A stretch of 64,000 nt of DNA from Paraburkholderia bannensis NBRC 103871. Its GTDB lineage: Bacteria > Pseudomonadota > Gammaproteobacteria > Burkholderiales > Burkholderiaceae. Position 1 is the stretch's first letter, and each line of letters begins with the position of its first letter. The position numbers were made by a program, and so were the translations under genes. The stretch is taken from assembly GCF_000685015.1 (NCBI RefSeq), contig NZ_BAYA01000005.1:1-64000 (forward strand), in the 5' to 3' direction. Below the pieces are notes generated by a model, which was given only the letters and a program-made list of their open reading frames with translations, made no database searches and was not told where the DNA came from. Positions 35,131 to 43,932 of this stretch are shown here, one piece after another.

Positions 35131-36525
35131 ATGTCTCTCGAAGCCCTTAATCTGGCGCGCGGTCAGTTCGCCATGACCGCGATCTTCCACATACTCTGGC
35201 CGATTCTCACGATCAGCCTTTCCGCTTTTCTGCTCGTCGTCGAGACGCTGTGGGTCAAGACCAGCAATGTGGTCTGGTATCGCCACGCCCGTTTCTGGAG
35301 CAAGCTGCTGATTCTCAACTTCGCCGTTGGCGTGGTGAGCGGCATTCCGATGGAATTCCAGTTCGGCACGAACTGGGGGCCGTTTTCGCAATACACGGGA
35401 CAGTTCTTCGGCAATATCCTGGGCTTTGAAGGCGCGATGGCCTTCATGCTCGAAGCCGGTTTCGTCGGCATCATGATGCTGGGCTGGGGACGCGTGCCCA
35501 AGGGCGTGCATCTGTTCGCCACGTCCATGGTCGCGCTCGGTTCGTCGATTTCCGCGTTCTGGATCATGGTCGCCAATTCGTGGCTGCAAACGCCGCGCGG
35601 CGTCGCGCTGGTCGACGGCAAGCTCGTCGTCACCGACTACGTAAAGGCGATCTTCAATCCCGACATGGCCTGGGGCGTCTCGCACATGTGGTTCGCCGCG
35701 CTCGAAACGGGGCTGGTCGTGATCGCGGGGATTTCGGCTTACTACCTGCTCAAGCGTCGCAACCCGGAATTCTTCGTGCGTTCGTTCAAGCTCGCGTTGC
35801 TGCTGCTCGCGTTCGTCGCGCCGGTGCAGATCTGGCTGGGCGATTCGAGCGGCGTGGACGTGTTCGAGACGCAGCCCGCCAAGGGCGCGGCCATCGAAGG
35901 CCATTGGCAAACCAACGCGCCGGGCACGGGCGCAAGCTGGTCGCTGATTGCATGGCCCGATGCAGCGAAGCAAGACAACGACTGGTCGCTCGAAGTGCCG
36001 GGCATGCTGAGCATTCTGGGCACCCACAGCCTGCACGGCAAGGTCACCGGCATGCGCGACATTCCCGTCGCCGACCAGCCGCCGATGCTGCCGCTGCTCT
36101 ACTACGCCTTCCGCGCAATGGCCGGCATCGGCTTCCTGTTCATGGTGCTCGCGTTCTGGACGCTCTATGCGCTCAGCCAGTCGCGCGGCCACCTGGAGAA
36201 ACTGCTCGCGCAGCGCAAGCTGCTGCTCGCGTGGGTGCTGGCCATTCCGCTGCCGTATATCGCCGTCGAATGCGGCTGGATCGTGCGCGAAGTGGGACGC
36301 CAGCCGTGGGTCGTCTATGGCCTGCTGCGCACCGAGCACGCGGCTTCCGCGATTCCCGCCGGCGAGATCACGGGCAGCATGATCATGTTCGCCGCATTCT
36401 TCGTCATCCTGATCAGCTCGTTCTTCGTGTTCGCTCGCCGCTGGCTGCGCCGCGGCCCCGATCTCACGCTCATGCCGCCGGTCGAAGTCGCGCACCAGCC
36501 GGTGCCGCATACCGTCGACTATTGA
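35131..36525 (+). CDS. cydA: Cytochrome bd-type quinol oxidase subunit I, CIO type (copy 1)
   Basis: A 464-residue CydA/CioA. The ATG at 35131 is used; a GTG at 35122 is possible. It has the heme-ligand His20 in AIFHILWP, a second His in VSHMWFAALE and a Met in AFRAMAGIG. The sequence GWIVREVGRQPWVVYGLLRT follows a short Q loop, as in cyanide-insensitive oxidases. About nine membrane helices are visible. It oxidises quinol and reduces O2 to water. It lies 27 bp after the oxidoreductase gene and 49 bp before cydB, all in one operon. Confidence 0.95.
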   Translation: MSLEALNLARGQFAMTAIFHILWPILTISLSAFLLVVETLWVKTSNVVWYRHARFWSKLLILNFAVGVVSGIPMEFQFGTNWGPFSQYTGQFFGNILGFEGAMAFMLEAGFVGIMMLGWGRVPKGVHLFATSMVALGSSISAFWIMVANSWLQTPRGVALVDGKLVVTDYVKAIFNPDMAWGVSHMWFAALETGLVVIAGISAYYLLKRRNPEFFVRSFKLALLLLAFVAPVQIWLGDSSGVDVFETQPAKGAAIEGHWQTNAPGTGASWSLIAWPDAAKQDNDWSLEVPGMLSILGTHSLHGKVTGMRDIPVADQPPMLPLLYYAFRAMAGIGFLFMVLAFWTLYALSQSRGHLEKLLAQRKLLLAWVLAIPLPYIAVECGWIVREVGRQPWVVYGLLRTEHAASAIPAGEITGSMIMFAAFFVILISSFFVFARRWLRRGPDLTLMPPVEVAHQPVPHTVDY

Positions 36526-36574
36526 TCGCCGCATCCCAAGCGCTCCTCGCGCATTCATCGAACAGGAAGTCATC

Positions 36575-37561
36575 ATGAATCCCGCTTCAACTCAGGATCT
36601 GCTCAACCACGCGTGGTTCGGGCTCATCGGCCTGATGCTCGTGCTGTACGTCGTCACCGACGGTTTCGATCTGGGCGTCGGCATCCTCACGCTGCTGCGC
36701 CGCCGTGAGGCCGACCGCGATCTCATGGTTCAGTCGATCGGCCACGTCTGGGACGCCAACGAAACGTGGCTCGTCGCGCTGGGCGGCGCACTCTTCGGCG
36801 CCTTCCCCACCGCTTACGCCATGATCCTTTCGGATCTCTACGTGCCCGTGATGGTGCTGATCGCAAGCTTCATCATGCGCGGCGCGGCCATCGAGTTCCG
36901 TCACGCCGCGCACACGAGCAAGACGATGTGGGATCGCGTGTTCGGCCTCGGCAGCCTGCTTGCGGCAATCTCGCAAGGCGTCGTGCTGGGCAAGATCCTC
37001 ACCGGCTTCGTGCCGGGCCTGGCGAGCACCGGCTTCGTGATCGTCACGGCCATTGGCGTGGTGTCCGGCTATTGCCTGCTGGGGGCGACATGGCTCATCA
37101 AGAAGACCACCGGCACGATCGAAAGCACGTCGCGCCGTCATGCGATCGTCGCCGTGTTCACGACCGTGGCGGCCGCACTGGTCGTGTCGTTCGCCACGCT
37201 CGAACTCAGCCCGGTCGGCATCACGCGCTGGCAAGATTCGGGCGTGTTCCATCTGCTGGTCGCGCTGGGCATCCTGGCGGCGCTGACCTTCGTCTACGTG
37301 CTCTACTCGATTCATATGCGCGGCGAACACGGCCCGTTCGTGGGCGCGACACTGCTGTTCGTGCTGTCGTTCGCGGGTCTGGCGATCAGCATGTTCCCAT
37401 ACATCGTGCCGGGGCAGCTCACGGTCGCGGCAGCCGCTTCCGATGCGACGACGCTGACCTTCATGTTGTTCGGCATCGGCATCGTGTTCCCGATCATGAT
37501 TGGCTATAACCTCTATCAGTATCACCTGTTCCGGGGCAAGGTCGTGCCAGTCGAGCACTGA
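36575..37561 (+). CDS. cydB: Cytochrome bd-type quinol oxidase subunit II (copy 1)
   Basis: A 328-residue CydB with the family start WFGLIGLMLVLYVVTDGFDLGVGIL and the DANETWLVALGGALFGAFP motif. Eight or so membrane helices are seen. The ribosome site AGGAAG precedes the ATG. It pairs with the preceding CydA. No CydX-like small gene follows; instead there is an intrinsic terminator at 37664. It differs clearly from the second CydB at 41760, so the two modules are old paralogues or came from different sources. Confidence 0.94.
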   Translation: MNPASTQDLLNHAWFGLIGLMLVLYVVTDGFDLGVGILTLLRRREADRDLMVQSIGHVWDANETWLVALGGALFGAFPTAYAMILSDLYVPVMVLIASFIMRGAAIEFRHAAHTSKTMWDRVFGLGSLLAAISQGVVLGKILTGFVPGLASTGFVIVTAIGVVSGYCLLGATWLIKKTTGTIESTSRRHAIVAVFTTVAAALVVSFATLELSPVGITRWQDSGVFHLLVALGILAALTFVYVLYSIHMRGEHGPFVGATLLFVLSFAGLAISMFPYIVPGQLTVAAAASDATTLTFMLFGIGIVFPIMIGYNLYQYHLFRGKVVPVEH

Positions 37562-37663
37562 AGGACTGCCCTGCCGAACCGATACCTTGTATCGGTTGCG
37601 ACCTGGTTCACGCCTGTGCGCCGCCTCCCTAGAATGGGATAGCGGCCATTCACTTTCCCGATT

Positions 37664-37695
37664 AGCCCGCCGCAAAGCGGGCTTTCTGCTTTTTA
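37664..37695 (+). terminator. Rho-independent terminator after cydB copy 1
   Basis: AGCCCGC (37664-37670) pairs with GCGGGCT (37677-37683) and is followed by TTCTGCTTTTT. It ends the first fdhF-cydAB operon. Confidence 0.85.
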
Positions 37696-37841
37696 TCGCC
37701 ATGCATCAGCACGCCATCAGGCGGACATATTCCACTGATGATTGGCAATGAACTGGATTGGGAAAATGGCGCATTTGAATAACGCGGAATAACGATGTGT
37801 TTTGAAAAACATATCGCTTTCGCGACGATAATCCCGACAAT

Positions 37842-37929
37842 CAGGTAGCTTTCATTTATTTCTTGTTTCGGGCAATTCAATAACTAAACTGAAACCCTGG
37901 CGTCTCCAGGGCATGGCTTCAGTTACCTG
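37842..37929 (+). promoter_or_regulatory. Possible structured 5' leader RNA of the second module
   Basis: Nested complementary segments occur in order: CAGGTA (37842-37847) with TACCTG (37924-37929), AACTGAA (37887-37893) with TTCAGTT (37918-37924), and CCCTGG (37895-37900) with CCAGGG (37906-37911). They lie about 100 nt before the start codon of a molybdenum enzyme gene. A cofactor-sensing riboswitch is imaginable, but I could not match a known class. Confidence 0.35.
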
Positions 37930-38025
37930 CCCGCTTTCGGTGCAACGCTTTATCGATACTTAAAACCCGCTAGACAGACCTGGCCGACGCTTTGTCGCGC
38001 GCGCGCAAAACCCAAGGAGTTTCCC

Positions 38026-40308
38026 ATGACGAAACTACGTGATGTGCCCGGCGTTCACACCTATACCGGCCCCGCGGGCGGCTGGGGCGCACTCAAAGCC
38101 ACCGCCCAGGCGATTCACGACCAGATGGAAAGCATCGAGGCGCCGATTACGCTGATGCGAACCAATCAGCCCGACGGCTTCGACTGTCCCGGTTGCGCGT
38201 GGCCGGACAAGGAGCACCGCTCGACCTTCCAGTTCTGCGAAAACGGCGCGAAAGCCGTCACCTGGGAAGCCACAACCAAACGTGTCACGCCGGAGTTCTT
38301 CGCGGCCAATACCGTCACGTCGCTCCTGCAAAAGACCGATTACGAGCTGGAAGACATGGGCCGTCTCACGCACCCGATGGTGTACGACCGCGCATCCGAC
38401 ACCTTGCGGCCCGTCGACTGGGAAGACGCCTTTGCGCGCATCGGCGAAATACTGCGCACGCTCACGCCTGATCAGGTGGAGTTCTATACCTCGGGGCGCG
38501 CGTCCAACGAAGCCGCTTTCCTCTACCAGTTATTCGCCCGCGAATTCGGCACCAACAATTTCCCCGATTGCTCGAACATGTGCCACGAGCCCACCAGCGT
38601 CGGCCTGCCGCAATCGATCGGCATTGGCAAGGGCACGGTGTCGCTCGACGATTTCGATACGACCGAACTCATCATCGCCATTGGCCACAATCCGGGCACC
38701 AATCACCCGCGCATGATGGGCACGCTGCACGAGGCCGCGCGCCGCAATGTGCCGATCATCGTGTTCAATCCGCTGCGTGAACGCGCGCTGGAACGTTTCG
38801 CCGACCCGCAGAGCATGATGGAAATGGCGACGTTTGGTTCGACGCGGATTGCCTCGACGTATTTCCAGGTCGATGCCGGTGGCGACGCCGCCGCGCTCAA
38901 AGGCGTGATGAAAGCGCTCTTGCAGATGGAATCGGAACAAGGCGGCGTGCTCGACAAGGAATTCATCGCGGCGCACACGGAAGGTTTCGACGCCTGCGCA
39001 GCGGACCTGGAAGCGACGTCGTGGGAAGACATCGAAAAAGCCAGCGGGCTCGCGCGCGCCGACCTCGAACACGTGGCGCTCGCCTATGCGAAGTCCAACG
39101 CCACCATCGTCACCTACGGCATGGGCGTCACGCAGCACAACAAGGGCACGGCGAACGTGCGCCTGATCGCCGACCTGCTGCTCATGCGCGGCAATATCGG
39201 CAAGCCTGGCGCGGGCATCTGCCCGTTACGCGGCCACTCCAATGTGCAGGGCAACCGCACGGTCGGCATCACCGAAAAGCCTTCGGCTGCATTCCTCAAG
39301 CTGATCGAGGACGCCTGCGGATTCACGCCGCCCTCCGGCCACGGCCACGATGCGGTACAGGCCATGCAGGCGATGATCGACGGCAAGGCCAAGGCGCTGC
39401 TGTGCCTGGGCGGCAACTTCGCGGTGGCGCTGCCCGATCCGGAGCAGGCCTTCCCCGCGATGGCGACGCTCGACGTCGCCGTGCATATCGGCACCAAGCT
39501 CAATCGCACGCACCTGCTGGTCGCAAAGGAAACCTATCTGTTCCCGTGCCTGGGCCGCACGGAACTGGACATGCAGAGCAGCGGCCGCCAGTCGATCACG
39601 GTGGAAGATTCGATGTCGATGGTTCACGCGTCCGCCGGCAAGCTCAAGCCCGCGTCCGACGAGCTGCGCTCGGAACCGGCCATCGTAGCGGGCATGGCGC
39701 GTGCGGCCATGCCGAACTCCAAGGTGGACTGGATGGATCTGGTCTCCGACTACGACAAGATCCGCGACCTCATCGAGCAGACCGTGCCCGGCTTCGAGGA
39801 CTTCAACCGGCGCATCCGGGTGCCCGGCGGCTTTCGCCTGCCGCTGCCGCCGACCGAACGCGAGTGGCACACGCCCTCGGGCAAGGCCGAGTTCTCCGTC
39901 TACGACGGCGTTCACGAGGATGCAGAAGTACTAGGTGCAGAGAGCGTGCTGCGCCTCATCACCATTCGCAGCCACGACCAGTACAACACGACGATCTACG
40001 CGATGGACGACCGCTATCGCGGCGTGTTCGGGCGGCGCGACGTGCTGTTCATGAACGCCGACGACATGGCCGCCCACGGCATCGACCATGGCGACCTGGT
40101 CGATATCGAGACCGTCACCTCGGGCCGCGTGCTCAAAATGAAGAACATTACGGCAATTGTGTATAGCATTGCTAGAGGCTCCGTCGCGGCGTATTACCCG
40201 GAAGCCAACGTACTGGTGCCGCTCGATTACATCGACAAGGAAAGCGGAACGCCGTCGTACAAGTCCGTTCCGGTGCATGTCGTGCGCGCGTCGAACCTGC
40301 AGCCGTAA
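38026..40308 (+). CDS. FdhF/YdeP-family molybdopterin oxidoreductase alpha subunit (copy 2)
   Basis: A 760-residue paralogue of the protein at 32776-35103. It keeps the same features: Cys54, Cys57 and Cys71 at the N-terminus, the putative Mo ligand Cys186 in DCSNMCHEPTS, HNPGTNHPRMMG, MRGNIGKPGAGICPLRGHSN and RSHDQYNTTIY. The ribosome site AAGGAG precedes the ATG. Differences are spread over the whole length, so this is not a recent duplication. Again cydA follows, after 58 bp. Two such enzymes with separate bd oxidases could serve different substrates or oxygen levels. Confidence 0.92.
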   Translation: MTKLRDVPGVHTYTGPAGGWGALKATAQAIHDQMESIEAPITLMRTNQPDGFDCPGCAWPDKEHRSTFQFCENGAKAVTWEATTKRVTPEFFAANTVTSLLQKTDYELEDMGRLTHPMVYDRASDTLRPVDWEDAFARIGEILRTLTPDQVEFYTSGRASNEAAFLYQLFAREFGTNNFPDCSNMCHEPTSVGLPQSIGIGKGTVSLDDFDTTELIIAIGHNPGTNHPRMMGTLHEAARRNVPIIVFNPLRERALERFADPQSMMEMATFGSTRIASTYFQVDAGGDAAALKGVMKALLQMESEQGGVLDKEFIAAHTEGFDACAADLEATSWEDIEKASGLARADLEHVALAYAKSNATIVTYGMGVTQHNKGTANVRLIADLLLMRGNIGKPGAGICPLRGHSNVQGNRTVGITEKPSAAFLKLIEDACGFTPPSGHGHDAVQAMQAMIDGKAKALLCLGGNFAVALPDPEQAFPAMATLDVAVHIGTKLNRTHLLVAKETYLFPCLGRTELDMQSSGRQSITVEDSMSMVHASAGKLKPASDELRSEPAIVAGMARAAMPNSKVDWMDLVSDYDKIRDLIEQTVPGFEDFNRRIRVPGGFRLPLPPTEREWHTPSGKAEFSVYDGVHEDAEVLGAESVLRLITIRSHDQYNTTIYAMDDRYRGVFGRRDVLFMNADDMAAHGIDHGDLVDIETVTSGRVLKMKNITAIVYSIARGSVAAYYPEANVLVPLDYIDKESGTPSYKSVPVHVVRASNLQP

Positions 40309-40366
40309 TGCGTTTTCGTCCGTATATGCAAACGCAGGAAGTCGTCACAAGGAGTTCACAAGAATC

Positions 40367-41755
40367 ATGAATATCTTCGACGCATTTCATCTGGCCCGGC
40401 TGCAGTTTGCATTTACGGTCTCCTTCCATATTGCGTTTCCCGCCATCAGCATTGGCATGGCGAGTTTTCTCGCCGTGCTGGAATGGCGCTTGCTTCTCAC
40501 CGGCGACGCGGCCTACAAGGACATGTACCGCTTCTGGGTGAAGATCTTTGCCGTGGGCTTTGGCATGGGGGTGGTGTCGGGCGTCGTGATGGCGTACGAA
40601 TTCGGCACCAACTGGAGCGGCTTTTCGACGGTGGCGGGCAATATTACCGGGCCGCTGCTCACCTACGAGGTGCTGACCGCGTTTTTCCTGGAAGCCGGCT
40701 TTCTGGGCGTCATGCTGTTCGGCTGGAACCGCGTGAGCCCGAAGTCGCACTTCTTCGCCACGGTGATGGTTGCGATCGGCACGCTGATTTCCACGTTCTG
40801 GATTCTCTCGTCGAATAGTTTCATGCAGACGCCGCAAGGCTATGCGATGCAGAACGGCCGCATCGTTCCGGTCGACTGGTGGAAGATCATCTTCAATCCG
40901 TCATTCCCGTTCCGCCTCGCGCATATGACGATTGCGGCCTTTATCGTCGCCGCGTTCATCGTGGCCGCTTGCGGCGCTTATCATCTGCTCAAAGGGCGGC
41001 GCGACATGCCGGTCAAGCGCAGCTTTTCGATGGCGCTGTGGATGCTGCTCTTTCTCGCGCCAATCCAGATTCTGGTGGGCGACGCGCACGGCCTGAATAC
41101 GCGCGAATATCAGCCCGCCAAGATCGCCGCCATCGAAGGCCTCTGGGAAACCGAACACGGCGGCACCGCGCTCAATCTCGTGGGCCTGCCCGATATGAAT
41201 GCCGAGGTCACGCGCTACGCGATCCAGATTCCGCATCTGGGCAGCCTGATTCTCACCCATAGCTGGGACGGCGAAATTCGCGGCCTGAAGGAATTCGCGC
41301 CGCAGGACAGGCCGTTCTCGCCCATCGTGTTCTGGACGTTCCGCATCATGGCGGGGCTGGGCATGCTGATGCTGCTGACCGCCGTGCTGGGCCTCATTTT
41401 GCGGCGCGGCGGCAAGCTCTATGAAGCACGCTGGTTCCAGTGGCTCGTGTTCTGCATGGGGCCGTCGGGCATCGTGGCGTTGCTGGCAGGCTGGATCACG
41501 ACCGAGGTGGGCCGCCAGCCGTGGACGGTGTATGGCGTCGTGCGCACCATCGATTCGGTCTCGCCAATTGGCGCACAACAGGCTGGCGTGTCGCTGCTGA
41601 TCTTCGTGATCGTCTATTTCCTCGTGTTCGGAACAGGCGTCTATTACATGCTCAAAATGATGAAGAAAGGCCCGGCGACCGGCGTGGAAAGCATGGAGTC
41701 GCTCAAGTATCCGGGACTGCACAATCGCGCGCTCGACGCCGTCGTGGGGGAATAA
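40367..41755 (+). CDS. cydA: Cytochrome bd-type quinol oxidase subunit I, CIO type (copy 2)
   Basis: A 462-residue CydA/CioA with the His in VSFHIAFPAIS, RLAHMTIAAF, FRIMAGLGM and the short Q-loop segment GWITTEVGRQPWTVYG. The ATG at 40367 follows AAGGAG. It is the second gene of the fdhF2-cydA-cydB operon, with cydB starting 4 bp after its stop. It is distinct in sequence from the first CydA, so the modules probably have separate affinities or inhibitor resistance. Confidence 0.95.
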   Translation: MNIFDAFHLARLQFAFTVSFHIAFPAISIGMASFLAVLEWRLLLTGDAAYKDMYRFWVKIFAVGFGMGVVSGVVMAYEFGTNWSGFSTVAGNITGPLLTYEVLTAFFLEAGFLGVMLFGWNRVSPKSHFFATVMVAIGTLISTFWILSSNSFMQTPQGYAMQNGRIVPVDWWKIIFNPSFPFRLAHMTIAAFIVAAFIVAACGAYHLLKGRRDMPVKRSFSMALWMLLFLAPIQILVGDAHGLNTREYQPAKIAAIEGLWETEHGGTALNLVGLPDMNAEVTRYAIQIPHLGSLILTHSWDGEIRGLKEFAPQDRPFSPIVFWTFRIMAGLGMLMLLTAVLGLILRRGGKLYEARWFQWLVFCMGPSGIVALLAGWITTEVGRQPWTVYGVVRTIDSVSPIGAQQAGVSLLIFVIVYFLVFGTGVYYMLKMMKKGPATGVESMESLKYPGLHNRALDAVVGE

Positions 41756-41759
41756 GGCC

Positions 41760-42767
41760 ATGGAAATCGACCTTCCTGTGATCTGGGCCGCCATCATTGG
41801 CCTCGGCGTGTTTATCTACGTGATGCTCGACGGTTTCGATCTGGGCATCGGCCTGCTGTTTCCGTTCTTCGAAGGCAAGGGCGAGCGCGAAGTCATGCTC
41901 AATACCGTTGCGCCCGTGTGGGACGGCAACGAGACGTTTCTGGTGCTCGGCGGCGCGGGCCTGTATGGCGCGTTTCCCGTGGTGTATTCGACGCTCCTGC
42001 CCGCCAATTACATGCCGCTGATCCTGATGGTGGTCGGCCTGATCTTTCGCGGCGCGGCCTTCGAATTGCGCGCCAAGGCGACCCGCACGCAGCACGCGTG
42101 GGATCTCGCGTTCATCGGCGGGTCGGCGCTTGCGGCGATGTGCCAGGGCATTACGCTCGGCTCGCTTTTGCAAGGCATCAAGATCGTCGACGATAAATTC
42201 GCGGGCGACCCGTTCGACTGGTTCTCTCCGTTCAGCATCTTTTGCGGCTTTGGCGTGCTGCTCACCTATGCAACGCTCGGCTGCGGCTGGCTGATCCTCA
42301 AGACGGACGGCGAACTGCAACGCAAGATGCGCTTCGTGATGCGCCCGCTCGTCGCCATCCTGCTGCTGGCGATTGCGATTGTGAGCCTGTGGACGGTGCT
42401 GGGGCTGCCTTCCGTGCGCCAGCGCTGGTTCCTGAGCGGCGACCTGGGCTACTTCCTGCCAGTGCCGATTCTCGTGGTGCTGTGCGTGTGGGGCATTTAT
42501 CGCTCGCTGAACCGGGAGCACGAATCCATGCCCTTCCTGCTCTCGCTCGCGATCTGTTTTCTGGGCTATACGGGTCTTGTCATCAGCATCTGGCCGTATA
42601 TCATTCCGCCTTCGCTGACGATCTGGGAGGCGTCGTCCAGTCATTCCAGCCAGCTATTCGCGCTGGTGGGCACTGTGATTGTTCTGCCCATCATCCTCAT
42701 TTATAACGCGATGCAATATCGCGTGTTCCGGGGCAAGGTGCGCGAGGGCGACCACGGCTATCACTGA
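41760..42767 (+). CDS. cydB: Cytochrome bd-type quinol oxidase subunit II (copy 2)
   Basis: A 335-residue CydB. The start VIWAAIIGLGVFIYVMLDGFDLGIG and DGNETFLVLGGAGLYGAFP are typical, and eight to nine membrane helices are evident. It starts 4 bp after cydA, so translation is probably coupled. It is followed after 116 bp by the second bestrophin gene on the same strand, without an obvious terminator between. Confidence 0.95.
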   Translation: MEIDLPVIWAAIIGLGVFIYVMLDGFDLGIGLLFPFFEGKGEREVMLNTVAPVWDGNETFLVLGGAGLYGAFPVVYSTLLPANYMPLILMVVGLIFRGAAFELRAKATRTQHAWDLAFIGGSALAAMCQGITLGSLLQGIKIVDDKFAGDPFDWFSPFSIFCGFGVLLTYATLGCGWLILKTDGELQRKMRFVMRPLVAILLLAIAIVSLWTVLGLPSVRQRWFLSGDLGYFLPVPILVVLCVWGIYRSLNREHESMPFLLSLAICFLGYTGLVISIWPYIIPPSLTIWEASSSHSSQLFALVGTVIVLPIILIYNAMQYRVFRGKVREGDHGYH

Positions 42768-42883
42768 AGCGCCTGCCCGCGTGGAAGGTCGTGCGCGCCT
42801 ACCTGGCGCACACGGCCGATCGACCTGTTTATCTGTCTACCCGTCGGTCTATCCATCGGCCCATCCTGCGATCCATCGACATC

Positions 42884-43795
42884 ATGATCGTCCGGCCCCG
42901 CGAAAACTGGTTCCGGCTGCTGTTCATCTGGAACGGCTCGGTGCTCTCGTCGATCATTCCGCAGCTCTGTTTCATGGCGGTCGTCAGCATCCTGGCCGTG
43001 CTCACGCATGGCCGCGTATTCGGCGAAAAGATCCCGCTCAATACCGCGCCCTTCACGCTATTTGGCGTGGCGCTGGCGATCTTTCTGGCCTTTCGCAATA
43101 ACGCGAGTTACGAACGCTTCAATGAAGCGCGCCATTTATGGGGCAGCCTGCTGATCGCCTCGCGCACGCTCACTTCGCAAATGCTCTGCTACGTGCCCGA
43201 GCGCGTCGATACCCTGCTGATCGCGCAACGGCTGATAGCCTTCATCTACGCGCTCAAGCACGAATTGCGCGGCACCGATCCCATGCCCGATCTCACGCGG
43301 CTGCTGGGCAGCGACCAGGCCGCACGGCTGGCCGATCAATGCTACAAACCCGCCGCGCTGCTCAACGAAATTCGCCGCGACCTCTCCATGCCGCAACATC
43401 GTATGCATACATCCGATACGAAGCTGTGGATGTTCGACGCGCAGCTGCTCGAACTGGGCCGCTCGCTGGGCGGCTGCGAGCGCATTGCATCGACGCCCAT
43501 TCCCTTCGCCTATAACGTCTTGCTGCATCGCACCGTGTACGCCTATTGCGTGCTGCTGCCATTCGGCCTGGTCGATTCCACCGAGTTCTTCACGCCGCTG
43601 CTGTGCGTATTCATTTCGTACACGCTGATTGCGCTGGAAGCCATCGCCAGCGAAGTCGCCGACCCGTTCAGCGTCGCGCCCAATGCGCTCGCGCTGGACG
43701 CGATGTCGCGCAATATCGAGCGCTCCGTGCTCGAACTCTGCGGCTGCCCGATTCCCGATCCCGTGCAGCCCGTGCGCCCCTATCAGCTGACCTGA
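42884..43795 (+). CDS. Bestrophin-like channel protein, UPF0187 family (copy 2)
   Basis: A 303-residue paralogue of the protein at 29366-30286, with the same start pattern (MIVRPRENWFRLLFIWNGS), FLAFRNNASYERFNEARHLWG, PIPFAYNVLLHRTVYAYC and a C-terminal PYQLT. The start at 42884 is preferred by alignment with copy 1; the upstream in-frame codons at 42791 have unusual composition. It follows the second cydAB and precedes moaA. A channel next to each of two molybdoenzyme-oxidase modules may move a substrate anion such as formate, or balance charge; this is speculation. Confidence 0.9.
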   Translation: MIVRPRENWFRLLFIWNGSVLSSIIPQLCFMAVVSILAVLTHGRVFGEKIPLNTAPFTLFGVALAIFLAFRNNASYERFNEARHLWGSLLIASRTLTSQMLCYVPERVDTLLIAQRLIAFIYALKHELRGTDPMPDLTRLLGSDQAARLADQCYKPAALLNEIRRDLSMPQHRMHTSDTKLWMFDAQLLELGRSLGGCERIASTPIPFAYNVLLHRTVYAYCVLLPFGLVDSTEFFTPLLCVFISYTLIALEAIASEVADPFSVAPNALALDAMSRNIERSVLELCGCPIPDPVQPVRPYQLT

Positions 43796-43809
43796 ACTCA
43801 ACTGAGCCC

Positions 43810-43819
43810 AACTGTACTG
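43810..43819 (+). promoter_or_regulatory. AACTGTACTG box before moaA (site d)
   Basis: AACTGTACTG lies 114-123 bp before the chosen moaA start. It has one change from the AACTGTACTC core of sites a-c. Confidence 0.4.
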
Positions 43820-43932
43820 CTTCATAGCGTCACGGACTGTGCACCAGCCAGACCGCGACGCGGCCCTATGCTTCACTCTGCAAGTTTTCGACATCACCTA
43901 CGTTGCTGTTCGCCACGGCTCCGGGAAACAAA

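Larger units (their letters stand above)
37562..38025. other. 464-bp leader/intergenic region before the second module
   Basis: No gene is seen. It holds a short inverted repeat CCGATAC-CTT-GTATCGG (37579-37595), the terminator of the first module (37664-37695), an AT-rich stretch (37740-37890) and a potentially structured segment just before fdhF2 (37842-37929). Confidence 0.6.

Noticed and set aside
32671..36576. A 1301-codon open frame on the minus strand opposite fdhF1 and cydA
   Set aside because: A high-GC antisense shadow; its sequence shows no domain and it covers two well-supported genes.
37842..37929. A definite molybdenum cofactor riboswitch
   Set aside because: Pairings are visible but the conserved core of the known class could not be matched by eye, so it is kept only as a structured-leader candidate.
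42825..42885. Degenerate short repeats (GTCTATCCATCG-like) before the second bestrophin gene
   Set aside because: Units are too diverged and few to call a repeat array; they also read through in frame with an unlikely N-terminal extension.
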